Notes: generated by a model from the sequence alone, not told the origin. 64,000 nucleotides of DNA from Candidatus Gastranaerophilales bacterium (GCA_944324845.1 CALUXX010000001.1:494978-558977), one strand, 5' to 3'. Positions 1-9,353 are shown, counted from the first letter of the stretch. Program-made: numbers and translations.

Positions 1-285
1 TTCATTTTTTACAACTGCAGCATCTGCACTATTTTTTAAGTAAACAGAAATTTCAAGTGCACTACCTAATTCCTTTGAAAACGATGATATTGAAATCACA
101 GTACGGAAACAAGCTCCAAAAATCATTAATATTGCAGCCATTGTTGTAATAATTATAACATTCATCCAGCCTGTTCTAATTATATCACTTAAGGTTTCCA
201 TACCCAATCTATATAATATTCTTAGTTCGCATAGCCATCCCTTTGGAATCTGGCTTTTTACATTTGCTTTAAGATTTTTATTCAT
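1..285 (-). CDS. ftsX: FtsX, cell-division ABC transporter permease (N-terminal 95 residues; continues past window edge)
   Basis: Partner of FtsE; in well-studied bacteria the FtsEX complex sits in the inner membrane and activates septal peptidoglycan hydrolases. Reading minus from the ATG at 285 gives 95 open codons to the window edge. After a basic cytoplasmic start (MNKNLKANVKSQIPKGW), a hydrophobic helix with MNVIIITTMAAILMIFG fits TM1, and ALEISVYLKN matches the start of the extracellular FtsX loop. The ATG overlaps the ftsE stop by 8 bases, so the two genes are translationally coupled. Family call rests on position and this N-terminal pattern; the rest is outside the window. Confidence 0.85.
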   Translation of the reverse strand, partial: MNKNLKANVKSQIPKGWLCELRILYRLGMETLSDIIRTGWMNVIIITTMAAILMIFGACFRTVISISSFSKELGSALEISVYLKNSADAAVVKNE

Positions 286-955
286 ATGTACCTGCTTGTA
301 TATCTCTTACTATCTGACCTTGATCTAATGTAATTACACGTTTTCTGAAATAGTCAACCATTGCGTTATCATGGGTTGAAACAATTACAGTAATACCCCT
401 TTGATTAATTTGATCAAGAATTTGCATAATTTCCATAGAGTTTTTAGGGTCTAAGTTTCCTGTAGGTTCGTCTGCAATAAGTAAAGGCGGACCATTTACG
501 ATTGCTCTTGCAATTCCAACCCTTTGCTGTTCACCACCTGACAATTCGCTTGGTTTTGCTTTTATTTTATCTGTCAAACCAACGATTTTTAAGGCGCCAT
601 GAACCCTAGCATCTATTTCTCTACTGCTTATTCCCATTGTACGAATAACATAAGCTACGTTATCATATACTGATTGGTTTTGAAGTAATTTGTAATCCTG
701 AAATACAATTCCCATGCAACGGCGCAAGTTTGGTATTCTATTTCGTGCAATATTTGCAATATTTAATCCACCTATTGAAATAATACCATTAGTCGGTTTT
801 TCTTCTGCATATAATAGCTTCATCAAAGTTGATTTCCCTGCTCCTGAAGCCCCAACTATAAATACAAACTCGCCTGAATGTATTTCTAAATCTATATTTT
901 TTAATGCGTAATTATCATTTTTATATCGCTTTGTTACATGTTGAAATGTTATCAT
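278..955 (-). CDS. ftsE: FtsE, cell-division ABC transporter ATPase
   Basis: Cytoplasmic ATPase of FtsEX, 225 residues, normal for the family. Visible motifs: Walker A GASGAGKST at 35-43, Q-loop Gln86 (VFQDYKLL), signature LSGGEQQRV at 138-146, Walker B LLIADEPTG at 158-166 and switch His195. FQDYKLL after the Q-loop and the fused order ftsE-ftsX separate it from generic LolD-type ATPases. It overlaps the upstream transketolase gene by 4 bases (ATGA) and ftsX by 8, so all three are probably one transcript from the promoter near 1978-2007. Confidence 0.95.
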   Translation of the reverse strand: MITFQHVTKRYKNDNYALKNIDLEIHSGEFVFIVGASGAGKSTLMKLLYAEEKPTNGIISIGGLNIANIARNRIPNLRRCMGIVFQDYKLLQNQSVYDNVAYVIRTMGISSREIDARVHGALKIVGLTDKIKAKPSELSGGEQQRVGIARAIVNGPPLLIADEPTGNLDPKNSMEIMQILDQINQRGITVIVSTHDNAMVDYFRKRVITLDQGQIVRDIQAGTYE

Positions 956-1923
956 TTAATAATTCCTTGTGTTTTACTTTTATTATAAAGTGTTTTAATC
1001 CTTTTAGCTAAGCCTATGGCATTTAAACCATAATATTCTAATAGTGCATCAGAATTTCCACTTTGTCCAAATTCATCGTTAATTCCTATCCTATGAACCT
1101 TTACAGGATAATTTTCTGATAAAGCTTCACATATAGCAGAACCCAAACCTCCAATAATTGAATGGTTTTCAACAGTGATTACAAAATTTGTTTTCTTTGC
1201 ACTTTCAACAACTGTTTCAACATCAAGAGGTTTTACAACAGGAACATTTATTACTTCAATAGAAATATTTTCTTTTTTCAATTCCTCTACTGCTAATAGA
1301 ACCTCAGATAAAGTTTCTCCATTTGTAAATATAGATATATCATTTCCTTCCTCTAAAATGTTAGCTTTATTAAATTTGAAATGGTAATGTTCATCATAAA
1401 TATCCGGAACATTTGTTCTGGCAATTCTTATATACATAGGACCATCATGCAATGAAGCATACTTTATAACTTCCTCACATTCTCTACAATCTGCCGGAAC
1501 TATTACACTCATATTTGGAATACTTCTCATCAATGAAATATCCTCTAAAGCCTGATGTGTTGCTCCATCTTCCCCTACTGTTATACCGCCATGCGTTCCA
1601 ACAATTTTCACGTTGAACTTAGGATAACAAACAGCATTTCTAATTTGGTCATAAGTTCTACCTGTCGCAAACATCGCAAAACTTGCAACAAAAGGAATTT
1701 TTCCTTCTGAAGCTAATCCTGCAGCTGTTGCTATCATGTCTTGTTCCGCTATTCCGGAATTAAAAAAGCGTTCCGGAAATTTGTCTGCAAACATTTTTGT
1801 TTGCGTAGAGCATGCCAAATCTGCGTCCATGACAACAATTTTTTCGTTTACATCTCCTAAATCAGCTAAAGTTTTTCCAAAAACTTTTCTGATTGAATTT
1901 TTGTTTTTTTGATCTATCTTCAT
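952..1923 (-). CDS. Transketolase, C-terminal subunit (split type)
   Basis: Carries the pyrimidine-binding and C-terminal domains of transketolase (pentose phosphate pathway; needs TPP). 323 residues, the usual size for the C-terminal half in organisms with a two-gene enzyme. The GIAEQ motif gives Glu60, equivalent to the Glu that activates the TPP aminopyrimidine. Residues 1-170 are the Pyr domain and about 185-323 the C-terminal domain. The N-terminal half, usually immediately upstream, is not here: the gene is first in its transcript and followed by ftsEX. DXS is less likely because the protein lacks the N-terminal TPP domain. Confidence 0.88.
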   Translation of the reverse strand: MKIDQKNKNSIRKVFGKTLADLGDVNEKIVVMDADLACSTQTKMFADKFPERFFNSGIAEQDMIATAAGLASEGKIPFVASFAMFATGRTYDQIRNAVCYPKFNVKIVGTHGGITVGEDGATHQALEDISLMRSIPNMSVIVPADCRECEEVIKYASLHDGPMYIRIARTNVPDIYDEHYHFKFNKANILEEGNDISIFTNGETLSEVLLAVEELKKENISIEVINVPVVKPLDVETVVESAKKTNFVITVENHSIIGGLGSAICEALSENYPVKVHRIGINDEFGQSGNSDALLEYYGLNAIGLAKRIKTLYNKSKTQGIIK

Positions 1924-1977
1924 CTATATCCTCAAGTATATCCACTATCTGGGCGATTTTTACCCCTAACAAACATT

Positions 1978-2007
1978 ATTTTAGCATAAAAAATTTTATC
2001 TTTCCAA
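1978..2007 (-). promoter_or_regulatory. Promoter for the transketolase-ftsEX transcript
   Basis: On the minus strand TTGGAA (2002-2007) and extended -10 TGC-TAAAAT (-10 at 1978-1983) are separated by 18 bases. Transcription would start near 1970, leaving a leader of about 47 bases. Prediction from consensus only. Confidence 0.55.
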
Positions 2008-2181
2008 TGTTAATTATCCTCAAAATCAGACAGGGCGCAATTACCCTCATATAAACAGTTTCCAAATTTTATGTAAAGTTTTATTAAAAATCTTAGAAAA
2101 AATAGCAATATTTTATCTTCACCTACATTTAAACGGTAGAATAGTAATAGACTAAATTTTATAAAAGGAAAGGAAATTTAA

Positions 2182-3345
2182 ATGATTCAAGTTCCATGTG
2201 TACCGATGGCTCCATACGGATATCAACAACAGCCAGCAGTTATGCCGGTACAGCAACAACAACCAAAATTAAATGCAGTTAACATTGAAATTAACAACCC
2301 TACAGTAGGCGGTGCAGCACAACAACCACAATATGCACAAACAACTATGCCATATTATAATTATCCGCAGGCACCAATTTATACTTATCCAACGGCGCAA
2401 AATATCCCAGCATATTATCCGCCGCAAATTCCGGTTTGTGACCCAAATGCAACAGTAGCATCAATTCCACAGGCTCCACAACCAGTTCCGGCACCTGCGC
2501 CAGCACCAGCACCGGCTCCAGTTCAAGCTCCAGCACCAGCTCCTGCGCCTGCAGCAGCTCCAGTTGCTCCAGCTCCAACTGTAAACGCACCTCAAGTTAA
2601 TTACAATGCACCTGTTCCTCCTGCAGTTGTTGAAACAACTCAACAACAAGCTCCTGAAGTTCCGGCTCCAGTAGTTTCTAAACCTGAAGCTCAAGCAGTA
2701 GAACAAAAACCAGAAGTTGTTCCTTCTGAAAATATCGCACCTCAAGTTGATATAAATGCTTTTATTGCTAAATTAACTAACCCGGATTTTGAAACTCAAG
2801 CAGCTGGTATGGAAGAAATCGCTAACTTAGTTAAAACTGCACCGGAAAAAGCAACTGAATTGCTTGAACCAAAAGTTTTTGAAGCTTTAACTAACATTGT
2901 TAACGCTGATTCTTCTAAATTAGCAGGACCTACTAAAGAACAACTTGAAGCTAGAGAAAAAATTATAACTGGTAAAGAATATACAGAAGCAGAAAAACAG
3001 CTTGCTAACACTATAACTCCAAAAGAACAAGCTGAAAGAAACAAGAGTTACGCATTATTCGCAACTGCTATAATGCAAAAACTTTACCTAGATGAAGTTG
3101 CTAGATTGTCTAACCAAACAGTTCCTCTAACTGATTTACCTGGTGCTGTTACAGTTGTTGACAACTTAAAAGACAACCCAGACCCTATGATTAGAGCATC
3201 TGCAATCGAAGCTTTAAGTTTCATCCAAAGACCTGAATACAAAAAAGATTTAGAAACTGTATTCAATGTTGCAACTAATGATTCTGATGCTAATGTTGCT
3301 GAAGCTGCAAAAGTTGCGTTGGAAAAATTAAACCAAGTTAAATAA
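2182..3345 (+). CDS. Proline/alanine-rich protein with C-terminal HEAT-like helical repeats
   Basis: 387 residues, no signal peptide. Residues 1-95 are rich in Gln, Pro and Tyr; 97-131 is an almost pure Ala-Pro stretch with some Val and Gln; from about 185 the protein becomes helical with HEAT-like units (NPDFETQAAGMEEIANLV; NPDPMIRASAIEALSFI; DSDANVAEAAKVALEKL). It shares VNIEINNPTVG (33-43) and PPQIP with the protein at 16728-17615, which has the same layout, so the two are paralogues. A disordered tail with a HEAT platform suggests a scaffold or adaptor; the function is unknown. Strong SD (aaaggaaagg) before the ATG; a perfect terminator follows. Confidence 0.8.
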   Translation: MIQVPCVPMAPYGYQQQPAVMPVQQQQPKLNAVNIEINNPTVGGAAQQPQYAQTTMPYYNYPQAPIYTYPTAQNIPAYYPPQIPVCDPNATVASIPQAPQPVPAPAPAPAPAPVQAPAPAPAPAAAPVAPAPTVNAPQVNYNAPVPPAVVETTQQQAPEVPAPVVSKPEAQAVEQKPEVVPSENIAPQVDINAFIAKLTNPDFETQAAGMEEIANLVKTAPEKATELLEPKVFEALTNIVNADSSKLAGPTKEQLEAREKIITGKEYTEAEKQLANTITPKEQAERNKSYALFATAIMQKLYLDEVARLSNQTVPLTDLPGAVTVVDNLKDNPDPMIRASAIEALSFIQRPEYKKDLETVFNVATNDSDANVAEAAKVALEKLNQVK

Positions 3346-3375
3346 AAATAATACCAAAAATTCCTTTCTTTAATA

Positions 3376-3401
3376 AATAAAGCCCCGACAGGGGCTTTAT
3401 T
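3376..3401. terminator. Bidirectional intrinsic terminator
   Basis: Perfect 11-bp stem (3376-3386 with 3391-3401), GC core AGCCCC/GGGGCT, loop gaca, A/T flanks both sides. It lies between the convergent HEAT-like and acyltransferase genes and can serve both. Confidence 0.9.
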
Positions 3402-3444
3402 ACTTTATATAAATATTTTCTGAAACACTAATTGTCAACTTAAT

Positions 3445-4158
3445 TTAATTAGCAACAACAGTTTCATTGTTTTTCATTGATTCTGGTAATGGCGCACAGT
3501 TTTCATAATTTGCTAATTCTGATATTTGTCTGCTCCATTCATAAATTATTTCATCTTCTTTTAATTTATACGATATCGGAGTTCCAACTTTTATCGTAAC
3601 ATTGCGTCTTGTAAATGGTGATAATTTAGGATATCCATTCCAATCAGCAATAGCAACAGGAATAATATCTGCTTTTGCAGCTCTTGCGATTGCAACAAAA
3701 CCTTTTCTTATATCTTCCAATTTCCCATAAGGTCTTATGCCGCCTTGCGGAAAGATTCCTAAAGTCCAATTTGTACTAATAATATCTTTTACAGTTTTGA
3801 AAGTTGCAATTTCAGGTTTAACTCTGTCAACGGCAAAAGCGCCTAATCTTTTTACAAGCCAACTTAATTTTTCGGTTGGTTCAAATAATTCTTTCTTTGC
3901 CATAAATGCAACCGGACGCAATGCTGCCATTACAACCATTGGAGGATCAAATATTGATACATGATTTGCAGCATAAATATATTTATCGTTTCCATTTTTA
4001 CTTTTTGGAATATTTTCTCTACCTATAACTTTATAATTATAGAATATGTTAAAAAAGCCAAAGACAACAATGTAAAGAAAACTCATATAAAATATCGATC
4101 GGAAAATATTGTATTCTTTAGCATATCTTCTATTGAAATTTCGTACTTCCTTGCTCAT
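3445..4158 (-). CDS. 1-acyl-sn-glycerol-3-phosphate acyltransferase family protein (PlsC-like), copy 2
   Basis: Predicted to transfer a fatty acyl chain to lysophosphatidic acid or a related acceptor at the membrane. 237 residues. An N-terminal hydrophobic segment (about 21-40) precedes the catalytic HX4D motif (His66-Asp71 in NHVSIFDPP); substrate motif FPQGG at 136-140 is weaker than the usual FPEGTR because the Thr and first Arg are replaced. It lies 3 bases downstream of the second acyltransferase and is probably a duplicate. The altered motif III suggests a different acceptor or acyl donor. Confidence 0.85.
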   Translation of the reverse strand: MSKEVRNFNRRYAKEYNIFRSIFYMSFLYIVVFGFFNIFYNYKVIGRENIPKSKNGNDKYIYAANHVSIFDPPMVVMAALRPVAFMAKKELFEPTEKLSWLVKRLGAFAVDRVKPEIATFKTVKDIISTNWTLGIFPQGGIRPYGKLEDIRKGFVAIARAAKADIIPVAIADWNGYPKLSPFTRRNVTIKVGTPISYKLKEDEIIYEWSRQISELANYENCAPLPESMKNNETVVAN

Positions 4159-4161
4159 TAC

Positions 4162-4851
4162 CTACATTGCTCCTTCATCAACTTTTTCATTTTGGATTTG
4201 TTCTTCTTTTATATATTTAAACCCTGTAAGGTGTTGAATAGATTCAATCCATTTTTCTTTTACGACCTCAGGATTTTTATCATAAGGAATTATTTCACCA
4301 ATATTAACAACAATTTTTCCTGTAAAAGGCAACTTCTTGACTTCATTAGAACCGATTATACCTACAGGTAAGATATCACATTTTGTCAATTTTGCAAGAC
4401 CAGCAAAACCTTTTGTAACACCTTTTATCTCTCCAGGTAAACCTCTTGTTCCTTGAGGAAACATTCCTAGTACCCAGTCACTATTCTGAATAGTTTGAAC
4501 AGTCTTTACAGTTGATGGTCCTAAACTTTCTCTATTTACAGAAAAAGCACCCAACCAATCAATCCACCATCTTAAAAATGGAATATCAAATAATTCTTTT
4601 TTGGCCATAAACGCAACGCATCTAGGCATTATTGCACAAATTAAAGGCGGATCCAATGTTGATAAATGATTTGGACAAATAATATATCTGTTATGCTTTG
4701 GTACGTTTTCTAATCCGTGAACTTCAATTCTATAAACAAGTTTTAAACGTACCATATAACCTATTTTACAAACTAAAAACTGAAATAAAGCTCTCCATCT
4801 GTTAAATTGAGAAGCTTTTCTTGTGGAATATTGTTTTTTTTGTTTAGCCAT
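4162..4851 (-). CDS. plsC: 1-acyl-sn-glycerol-3-phosphate acyltransferase (PlsC-like), copy 1
   Basis: 229 residues, first gene of a tandem pair. HX4D is at His62-Asp67 (NHLSTLDPP) and the phosphate-binding motif FPQGTRG at 131-137 is close to consensus, so this copy is the better candidate for the housekeeping step lysophosphatidate to phosphatidate. A basic N terminus (MAKQKKQ) and a hydrophobic segment around 21-36 suggest peripheral or single-pass inner-membrane attachment. The pair is divergent from the hexomutase at 4957. Confidence 0.88.
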   Translation of the reverse strand: MAKQKKQYSTRKASQFNRWRALFQFLVCKIGYMVRLKLVYRIEVHGLENVPKHNRYIICPNHLSTLDPPLICAIMPRCVAFMAKKELFDIPFLRWWIDWLGAFSVNRESLGPSTVKTVQTIQNSDWVLGMFPQGTRGLPGEIKGVTKGFAGLAKLTKCDILPVGIIGSNEVKKLPFTGKIVVNIGEIIPYDKNPEVVKEKWIESIQHLTGFKYIKEEQIQNEKVDEGAM

Positions 4852-4956
4852 TTTCGCTCTCCATTGTCTGTATTCATATTATACATAAAAAAGGTTTATA
4901 TTCTACCTGTTAATCTGTTTTTATTGTATTATTGTAATAAATAAAAGGAGAGGAAT

Positions 4957-7236
4957 ATGAAAGAGTGTAAAAAATCAAACAATGAATTAGAAAATGAATT
5001 ATTTAAAAGCGTTTATGATAAAACCCCTGACTATATAAAAAATATGGATTTGGTAAAAATTGAAGATAAAGGTGAAATTTCGTTCTTATTAAAAAAAGAG
5101 CACCTAAAACCATATGATGAAAAATCTAATCCTGAAGGACTTAATTTGGAAGAATGGTTTGCTGGATACGAAAAAGAAGCAAAAGTTTCTACAGCTGGTA
5201 TTAGAGGACCACAAAATATTTTATATCCGCAAGACACAAGATTTCCTATCAACTTAATAGGAATAATTCTTGCAACTCTTGCAAAAGCACTTGTTGCGAC
5301 TGAAAAATACCCAAACAAAAAAATTGTAAAAGTTGCAGGATGCGAAGTTAGATACAATTCTTCAATGTTTCTTGATGCAATAGCAAGAGTTCAAGCTGCA
5401 AAAGGAATCCAAACACTTGTTCCTCAACAGCGCAAAACTATTCCAATTTGGCTTGCTTCATTTTTAGCATTCAAACTTGATTTACTTGGTGGAGAATATA
5501 TTACATCAAGTCATGGTATTTCTGTTAAAAACGCAACTAAAGACTTAAATTCTCAAGGCAGCCAATATTTACCTGAAGAATCAATGGAATTTGTTGATAA
5601 AATCCGAGAAATCTTTGACTATGTTAATAAAAATGGAAGCTATGAAATTAAACTTTCAGCAACCGACAATCCTTTAATCAACGAAGAAGTTATGAAATCT
5701 ATAAACGATGGGGTTGATTTATATGTTGAATATTTAAAATCAGGCGTAGCAAAAGATATTAACCTTGATAGAATAAAATCATTTAATTCTAAAATTATTA
5801 TAGAAAATGTTGGAGGCTCTGCTTATAGAACACTATCAAGAGTTCTTGCAAAATTGGGAATTGATGATAAATTTGTATGGTTTAATACAGAAGAAGATCC
5901 ATTCTTCCACTCTATCGGAAAATATGACACAACTCCAAAAGGAGAAAAAGCATTCTATGATTATTCTGTAGATGCAACGGTTCTTGCTAAAAAATCAGAC
6001 GGAACAAAATACTTCCCTGTGATTGAAACTATGCACTATGATAAAAAACTTGCTCAATACCCAATAGGCACTGCAGTTCTTATCACTGACCCGGATCATG
6101 ACAGATTAACAATTACTCAAACTGAAAGTATTGATAGAATTGAAACACTTCAACAACTTGGTATAGATTATATCAAACTTGATGATAAAAAGATTTTGAC
6201 AGTATTTACTGCAAACCAAGCATTTTTAATGTTATTTGATTTCTGGGCAAAACAACTTAAAAAAGAAAATCTTTGGAATAATCACCCTAGATTTATGATA
6301 AAAACAACAGCATCAGCACTATCTTGGGATGAATGGGCTGCTAATAATAACGTAAAAGTTGTTAATGTACCTGTTGGCTTTAAAGAAATCGCAAATATTA
6401 TGAAAAAAGTTGAATTAAAGCTAAAAAATAACCCAAACGAAGAAGTTGTTATCGATGATGTTTTTGGAAATTCAATAAATCTTGGAGTAAACCCTAGATT
6501 ATTATTTGGCGGTGAAGAATCAGGCGGAATGATTATGGGTTGTGAAGATTTAATAGAATCACTTCACGGAAGAAAAGCAATCGCAATGAGAGAAAAAAGT
6601 GCAACAGAAGCAATCATTGTAGCTTCAGCTCTAATCTCAGAATTATCAGAAAATAACAAATTGCTTTCACAATATTTATATGAAGTATTTGAAGATAATA
6701 AAATCATCGGAAGATTTGATACAAGAGTCGATATAGCTTATTATAACGAATCAGAACCTGATATTGAGAAACTTAAACAATCAAAAGTTGCAGGAGAAGC
6801 AATGAGAACAAAAAATGACATGTTCTATTTAAGCCTTGCAATAGCTAAAAAAGCAAATAAAATCTCACTGGATGACATCAAAAAAATTCTTAATGATAAA
6901 TTTAACAATGACGGTTTGAACTTTGATAACCTAAAATCAGTAAAATTTGTAGGCGATGGAACATACTTAGAATTTGCAGATAAATATATCGAAATAAGAC
7001 CATCAGGAACAGATGCAAAAACAAAAGCTTACGGTGGTGGTATGAACAAATCTGATATAGAAAAATTTGCAACGATTTTAGGAAATTACTCAGGAGATAG
7101 AACTCAACTTCATTGTAGTTTAATTTCTGAAAATGATTACGAAACTTGCAAAACAAAAGCTATGGATGATTATCTTGCATTCGTAGAAAAAGATGCAAAT
7201 AATGAACCGTTTGTTATACCTGAATATAACTTTTAA
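4957..7236 (+). CDS. Alpha-D-phosphohexomutase family protein (phosphoglucomutase/phosphomannomutase-like), oversized
   Basis: Interconverts hexose 1- and 6-phosphates in this superfamily. 759 residues, well above the usual 450-580. All four signature loops are present in order: phosphoserine loop YITSSHGI (Ser184/185, His186) instead of the usual TASHNP; metal loop DPDHDR at 378-383; sugar loop GGEESGG at 518-524; phosphate loop RPSGTD at 681-686. Extra length lies at the N terminus (about 80 residues before the first domain) and in domain 3. Substrate cannot be told from motifs. It has its own SD (aaaaggagagg) and is followed by argS after 39 bases. Confidence 0.85.
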   Translation: MKECKKSNNELENELFKSVYDKTPDYIKNMDLVKIEDKGEISFLLKKEHLKPYDEKSNPEGLNLEEWFAGYEKEAKVSTAGIRGPQNILYPQDTRFPINLIGIILATLAKALVATEKYPNKKIVKVAGCEVRYNSSMFLDAIARVQAAKGIQTLVPQQRKTIPIWLASFLAFKLDLLGGEYITSSHGISVKNATKDLNSQGSQYLPEESMEFVDKIREIFDYVNKNGSYEIKLSATDNPLINEEVMKSINDGVDLYVEYLKSGVAKDINLDRIKSFNSKIIIENVGGSAYRTLSRVLAKLGIDDKFVWFNTEEDPFFHSIGKYDTTPKGEKAFYDYSVDATVLAKKSDGTKYFPVIETMHYDKKLAQYPIGTAVLITDPDHDRLTITQTESIDRIETLQQLGIDYIKLDDKKILTVFTANQAFLMLFDFWAKQLKKENLWNNHPRFMIKTTASALSWDEWAANNNVKVVNVPVGFKEIANIMKKVELKLKNNPNEEVVIDDVFGNSINLGVNPRLLFGGEESGGMIMGCEDLIESLHGRKAIAMREKSATEAIIVASALISELSENNKLLSQYLYEVFEDNKIIGRFDTRVDIAYYNESEPDIEKLKQSKVAGEAMRTKNDMFYLSLAIAKKANKISLDDIKKILNDKFNNDGLNFDNLKSVKFVGDGTYLEFADKYIEIRPSGTDAKTKAYGGGMNKSDIEKFATILGNYSGDRTQLHCSLISENDYETCKTKAMDDYLAFVEKDANNEPFVIPEYNF

Positions 7237-7275
7237 ACTGTTTATAATATAATTTATATACAAGATGAGGTAAGT

Positions 7276-9015
7276 ATGTTTAGAAATTATTTTTTAGATA
7301 AAGTTGAAAATGCAATAGAAAAAGCAATAAAAGCTGAAAAATTAGGACAGATGAGCGAATATACAAAAGGTTCATTGCCGGTTGAAAAACCTAAAAACCC
7401 TGATTTTGGAGATTTGGCAGTTAACGTATCATCACTTGCAAGGAGTGCAAGAATTGCACCCCCAATGATTGCTAATGCTATTGTAGAATTTATTGATAAA
7501 GAAGATTGCGAATATTCGGTAATCGGTGGTTTTATAAACTTTAAAGCAGGAAATTCGCTACTTTTAAATCTTTTAAGCGAGATTTATCAAAAAGGTAAAG
7601 ATTTTGGAAAACCAGAAAACATTCAAAAAGAAAAAATTATTTTGGAATACATTTCAGCAAACCCGACAGGACCATTTCACATAGGTCACGGACGTTGGGC
7701 TGCTATGGGAAGTGCTCTTGCTAATTTATTAAAATTCTACGGACACGAAGTATATCAAGAATTTTATATAAATGATGCTGGTTCTCAAATCCAAAAACTT
7801 GGAAGATCTCTTGCGATAAGAATTAAACAAGAACTTGGCGAAGATATTGATTTTCCTCAAGATGAAATGGAAAGAAAAAATTACTACCCGGGAGATTACC
7901 TAATCCCGGTTGCTAAGCAATTTTTAATTGATAAAAAAGAACTTATGACTTCTGTTTCTAATAAAGTTGATGAAATTGATTTGCAAATTTTATGTGATTA
8001 CGCAAAAGATTACGAAGAAAAAGTTCAAAGAGATTTGCTTGACAATTTTAGAGTTACTTTTGATAAGTTCTACTCAGAACTATCATTACATAATTCAGGA
8101 AAAGTTGAACAATGTGTTCAAAAACTTCGTGACAGCGGTAAAATTTATACAAAAGAAGGTGCCGAATGGTTTAAATCATCAGATTATGGTGATGACCAAG
8201 ATAGAGTTATTAAAAAAGCTGACGGCTCTAACACCTATCTAACCGCTGATATAGCATACCATATTGATAAACTTGAGCGTGGCTTTGATAGAATGATTAA
8301 CATTTGGGGGGCGGATCACCATGGTTACGTTGCCAGAGTAAAAGCATCTATTGAAGCTCTAGGCTATAATCCTGATAAACTTGAAGTTCTTCTTGGACAA
8401 CTTGTTAATTTGGTAATTAATGGTAACGAAGTTCGCATGGGTAAACGTAAGAATATGGTTACTCTTGAAGATTTGATTGACGAAGTTGGAGTTGATGCAA
8501 CAAGATTCTGGATGTCAATGAGAAATATTGATACAACTTTGGATTTTGATATTGAACTTGCAAAAACAAAATCTGATGAAAACCCTGTTTTCTATGTTCA
8601 ATATGCTCATGCAAGAGCTTGCTCTATCATTAGAAATGCAATAAATGACAAAATTGATACTGAAACAGGAAAAACAATTCCGGCAGTTTTATCAGAAAAA
8701 GAATTTAATGAATTAATTTCTAATTTTGATAAAAATATAGCATCATTATCAATTACAGATGCAAGAAAACTTATTCTAAAATTGGAAGATTTCAAATCAC
8801 TAATTAAAAACTCAGCAGAGTCAAGACAAGTTTATACAATTTGTCGTTATGTTCAAGAACTGGCAGCTGAATTTCATTCATTCTACAACTCAACAAGGGT
8901 TATTACAGATGACTTAGAACTTACAAAATCAAGACTTATGATAGTATGGGCATTCAAAACCGTACTTGCAAACGCACTTGCTATTTTGGCAGTTACAGCT
9001 CCAGAAAGAATGTAA
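7276..9015 (+). CDS. argS: Arginyl-tRNA synthetase
   Basis: Charges tRNA-Arg with arginine. 579 residues, typical. N-terminal Add-1 domain (about 1-105), class I HIGH motif exact at His135-His138 in PTGPFHIGHGR, and MGKRKNM at 388-394 in the place of KMSKS, which is often degenerate in this enzyme. The C-terminal DALR anticodon-binding domain (about 460-579) ends in the family-typical APERM. The gene ends just before a strong terminator. Confidence 0.97.
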   Translation: MFRNYFLDKVENAIEKAIKAEKLGQMSEYTKGSLPVEKPKNPDFGDLAVNVSSLARSARIAPPMIANAIVEFIDKEDCEYSVIGGFINFKAGNSLLLNLLSEIYQKGKDFGKPENIQKEKIILEYISANPTGPFHIGHGRWAAMGSALANLLKFYGHEVYQEFYINDAGSQIQKLGRSLAIRIKQELGEDIDFPQDEMERKNYYPGDYLIPVAKQFLIDKKELMTSVSNKVDEIDLQILCDYAKDYEEKVQRDLLDNFRVTFDKFYSELSLHNSGKVEQCVQKLRDSGKIYTKEGAEWFKSSDYGDDQDRVIKKADGSNTYLTADIAYHIDKLERGFDRMINIWGADHHGYVARVKASIEALGYNPDKLEVLLGQLVNLVINGNEVRMGKRKNMVTLEDLIDEVGVDATRFWMSMRNIDTTLDFDIELAKTKSDENPVFYVQYAHARACSIIRNAINDKIDTETGKTIPAVLSEKEFNELISNFDKNIASLSITDARKLILKLEDFKSLIKNSAESRQVYTICRYVQELAAEFHSFYNSTRVITDDLELTKSRLMIVWAFKTVLANALAILAVTAPERM

Positions 9016-9036
9016 TTCCAGTTTAAATATATTATT

Positions 9037-9070
9037 AAAAAACACCTTAATATATATTAAGGTGTTTTTT
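9037..9070. terminator. Intrinsic terminator after argS
   Basis: 14-bp stem (9037-9050 with 9057-9070), hexaloop tatata, A-run on one side and T-run on the other. It can end argS on the plus strand and back up the SRP RNA end on the minus strand. Confidence 0.9.
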
Positions 9071-9098
9071 AGTTAATCAAATAAATAGGCATAAAAAA

Positions 9099-9353
9099 GC
9101 CGTGTCACTGTCTATCGAAATTTACAAATAAATTGTCCACCTATACTTTCTACTTCAAAAAGTAAAACACCCATAAGGTCAATCTTAGTGCTGCTGGATT
9201 TCTCCCCTGACACGGTTCGAAAGTTTATGCCATCTTACCCTTTGTTATCAACGATTATATAAGATTTCAACGTACTCATAAAGCCCTCACAACAGGCTCT
9301 GCACCCCGCATTAGCTTCGGGTCGAGGGCTCGCAACACCCCGTGGAACACGAC
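9099..9353 (-). ncRNA. ffs: Signal recognition particle RNA, long form with Alu-type domain
   Basis: Scaffold of the SRP that delivers ribosomes making membrane proteins. On the minus strand, helix 8 (9188-9213) reads GTGTCAGG-GGA-GAAA-TCC-AGCAGCAC: the conserved asymmetric loop AGCAGC opposite TCAGG, closed by a GNRA tetraloop, followed by the usual CTAAG. The 5' end GUCGUGU (9347-9353) pairs with the 3' end ACACGGC (9099-9105), followed by T6 as terminator. The 5' part (GTTGCGAGCCC...GAGGGCT) resembles the Alu domain of the Bacillus 6S-like SRP RNA. Length about 255 nt, so not the 4.5S type. Confidence 0.9.

Noticed and set aside
2345..2745. Minus-strand Leu/Gln- and Trp/Ser/Arg-rich ORFs
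   Set aside because: Reading frames opposite the Ala-Pro repeat of the HEAT-like gene; composition is a mirror of the repeat.
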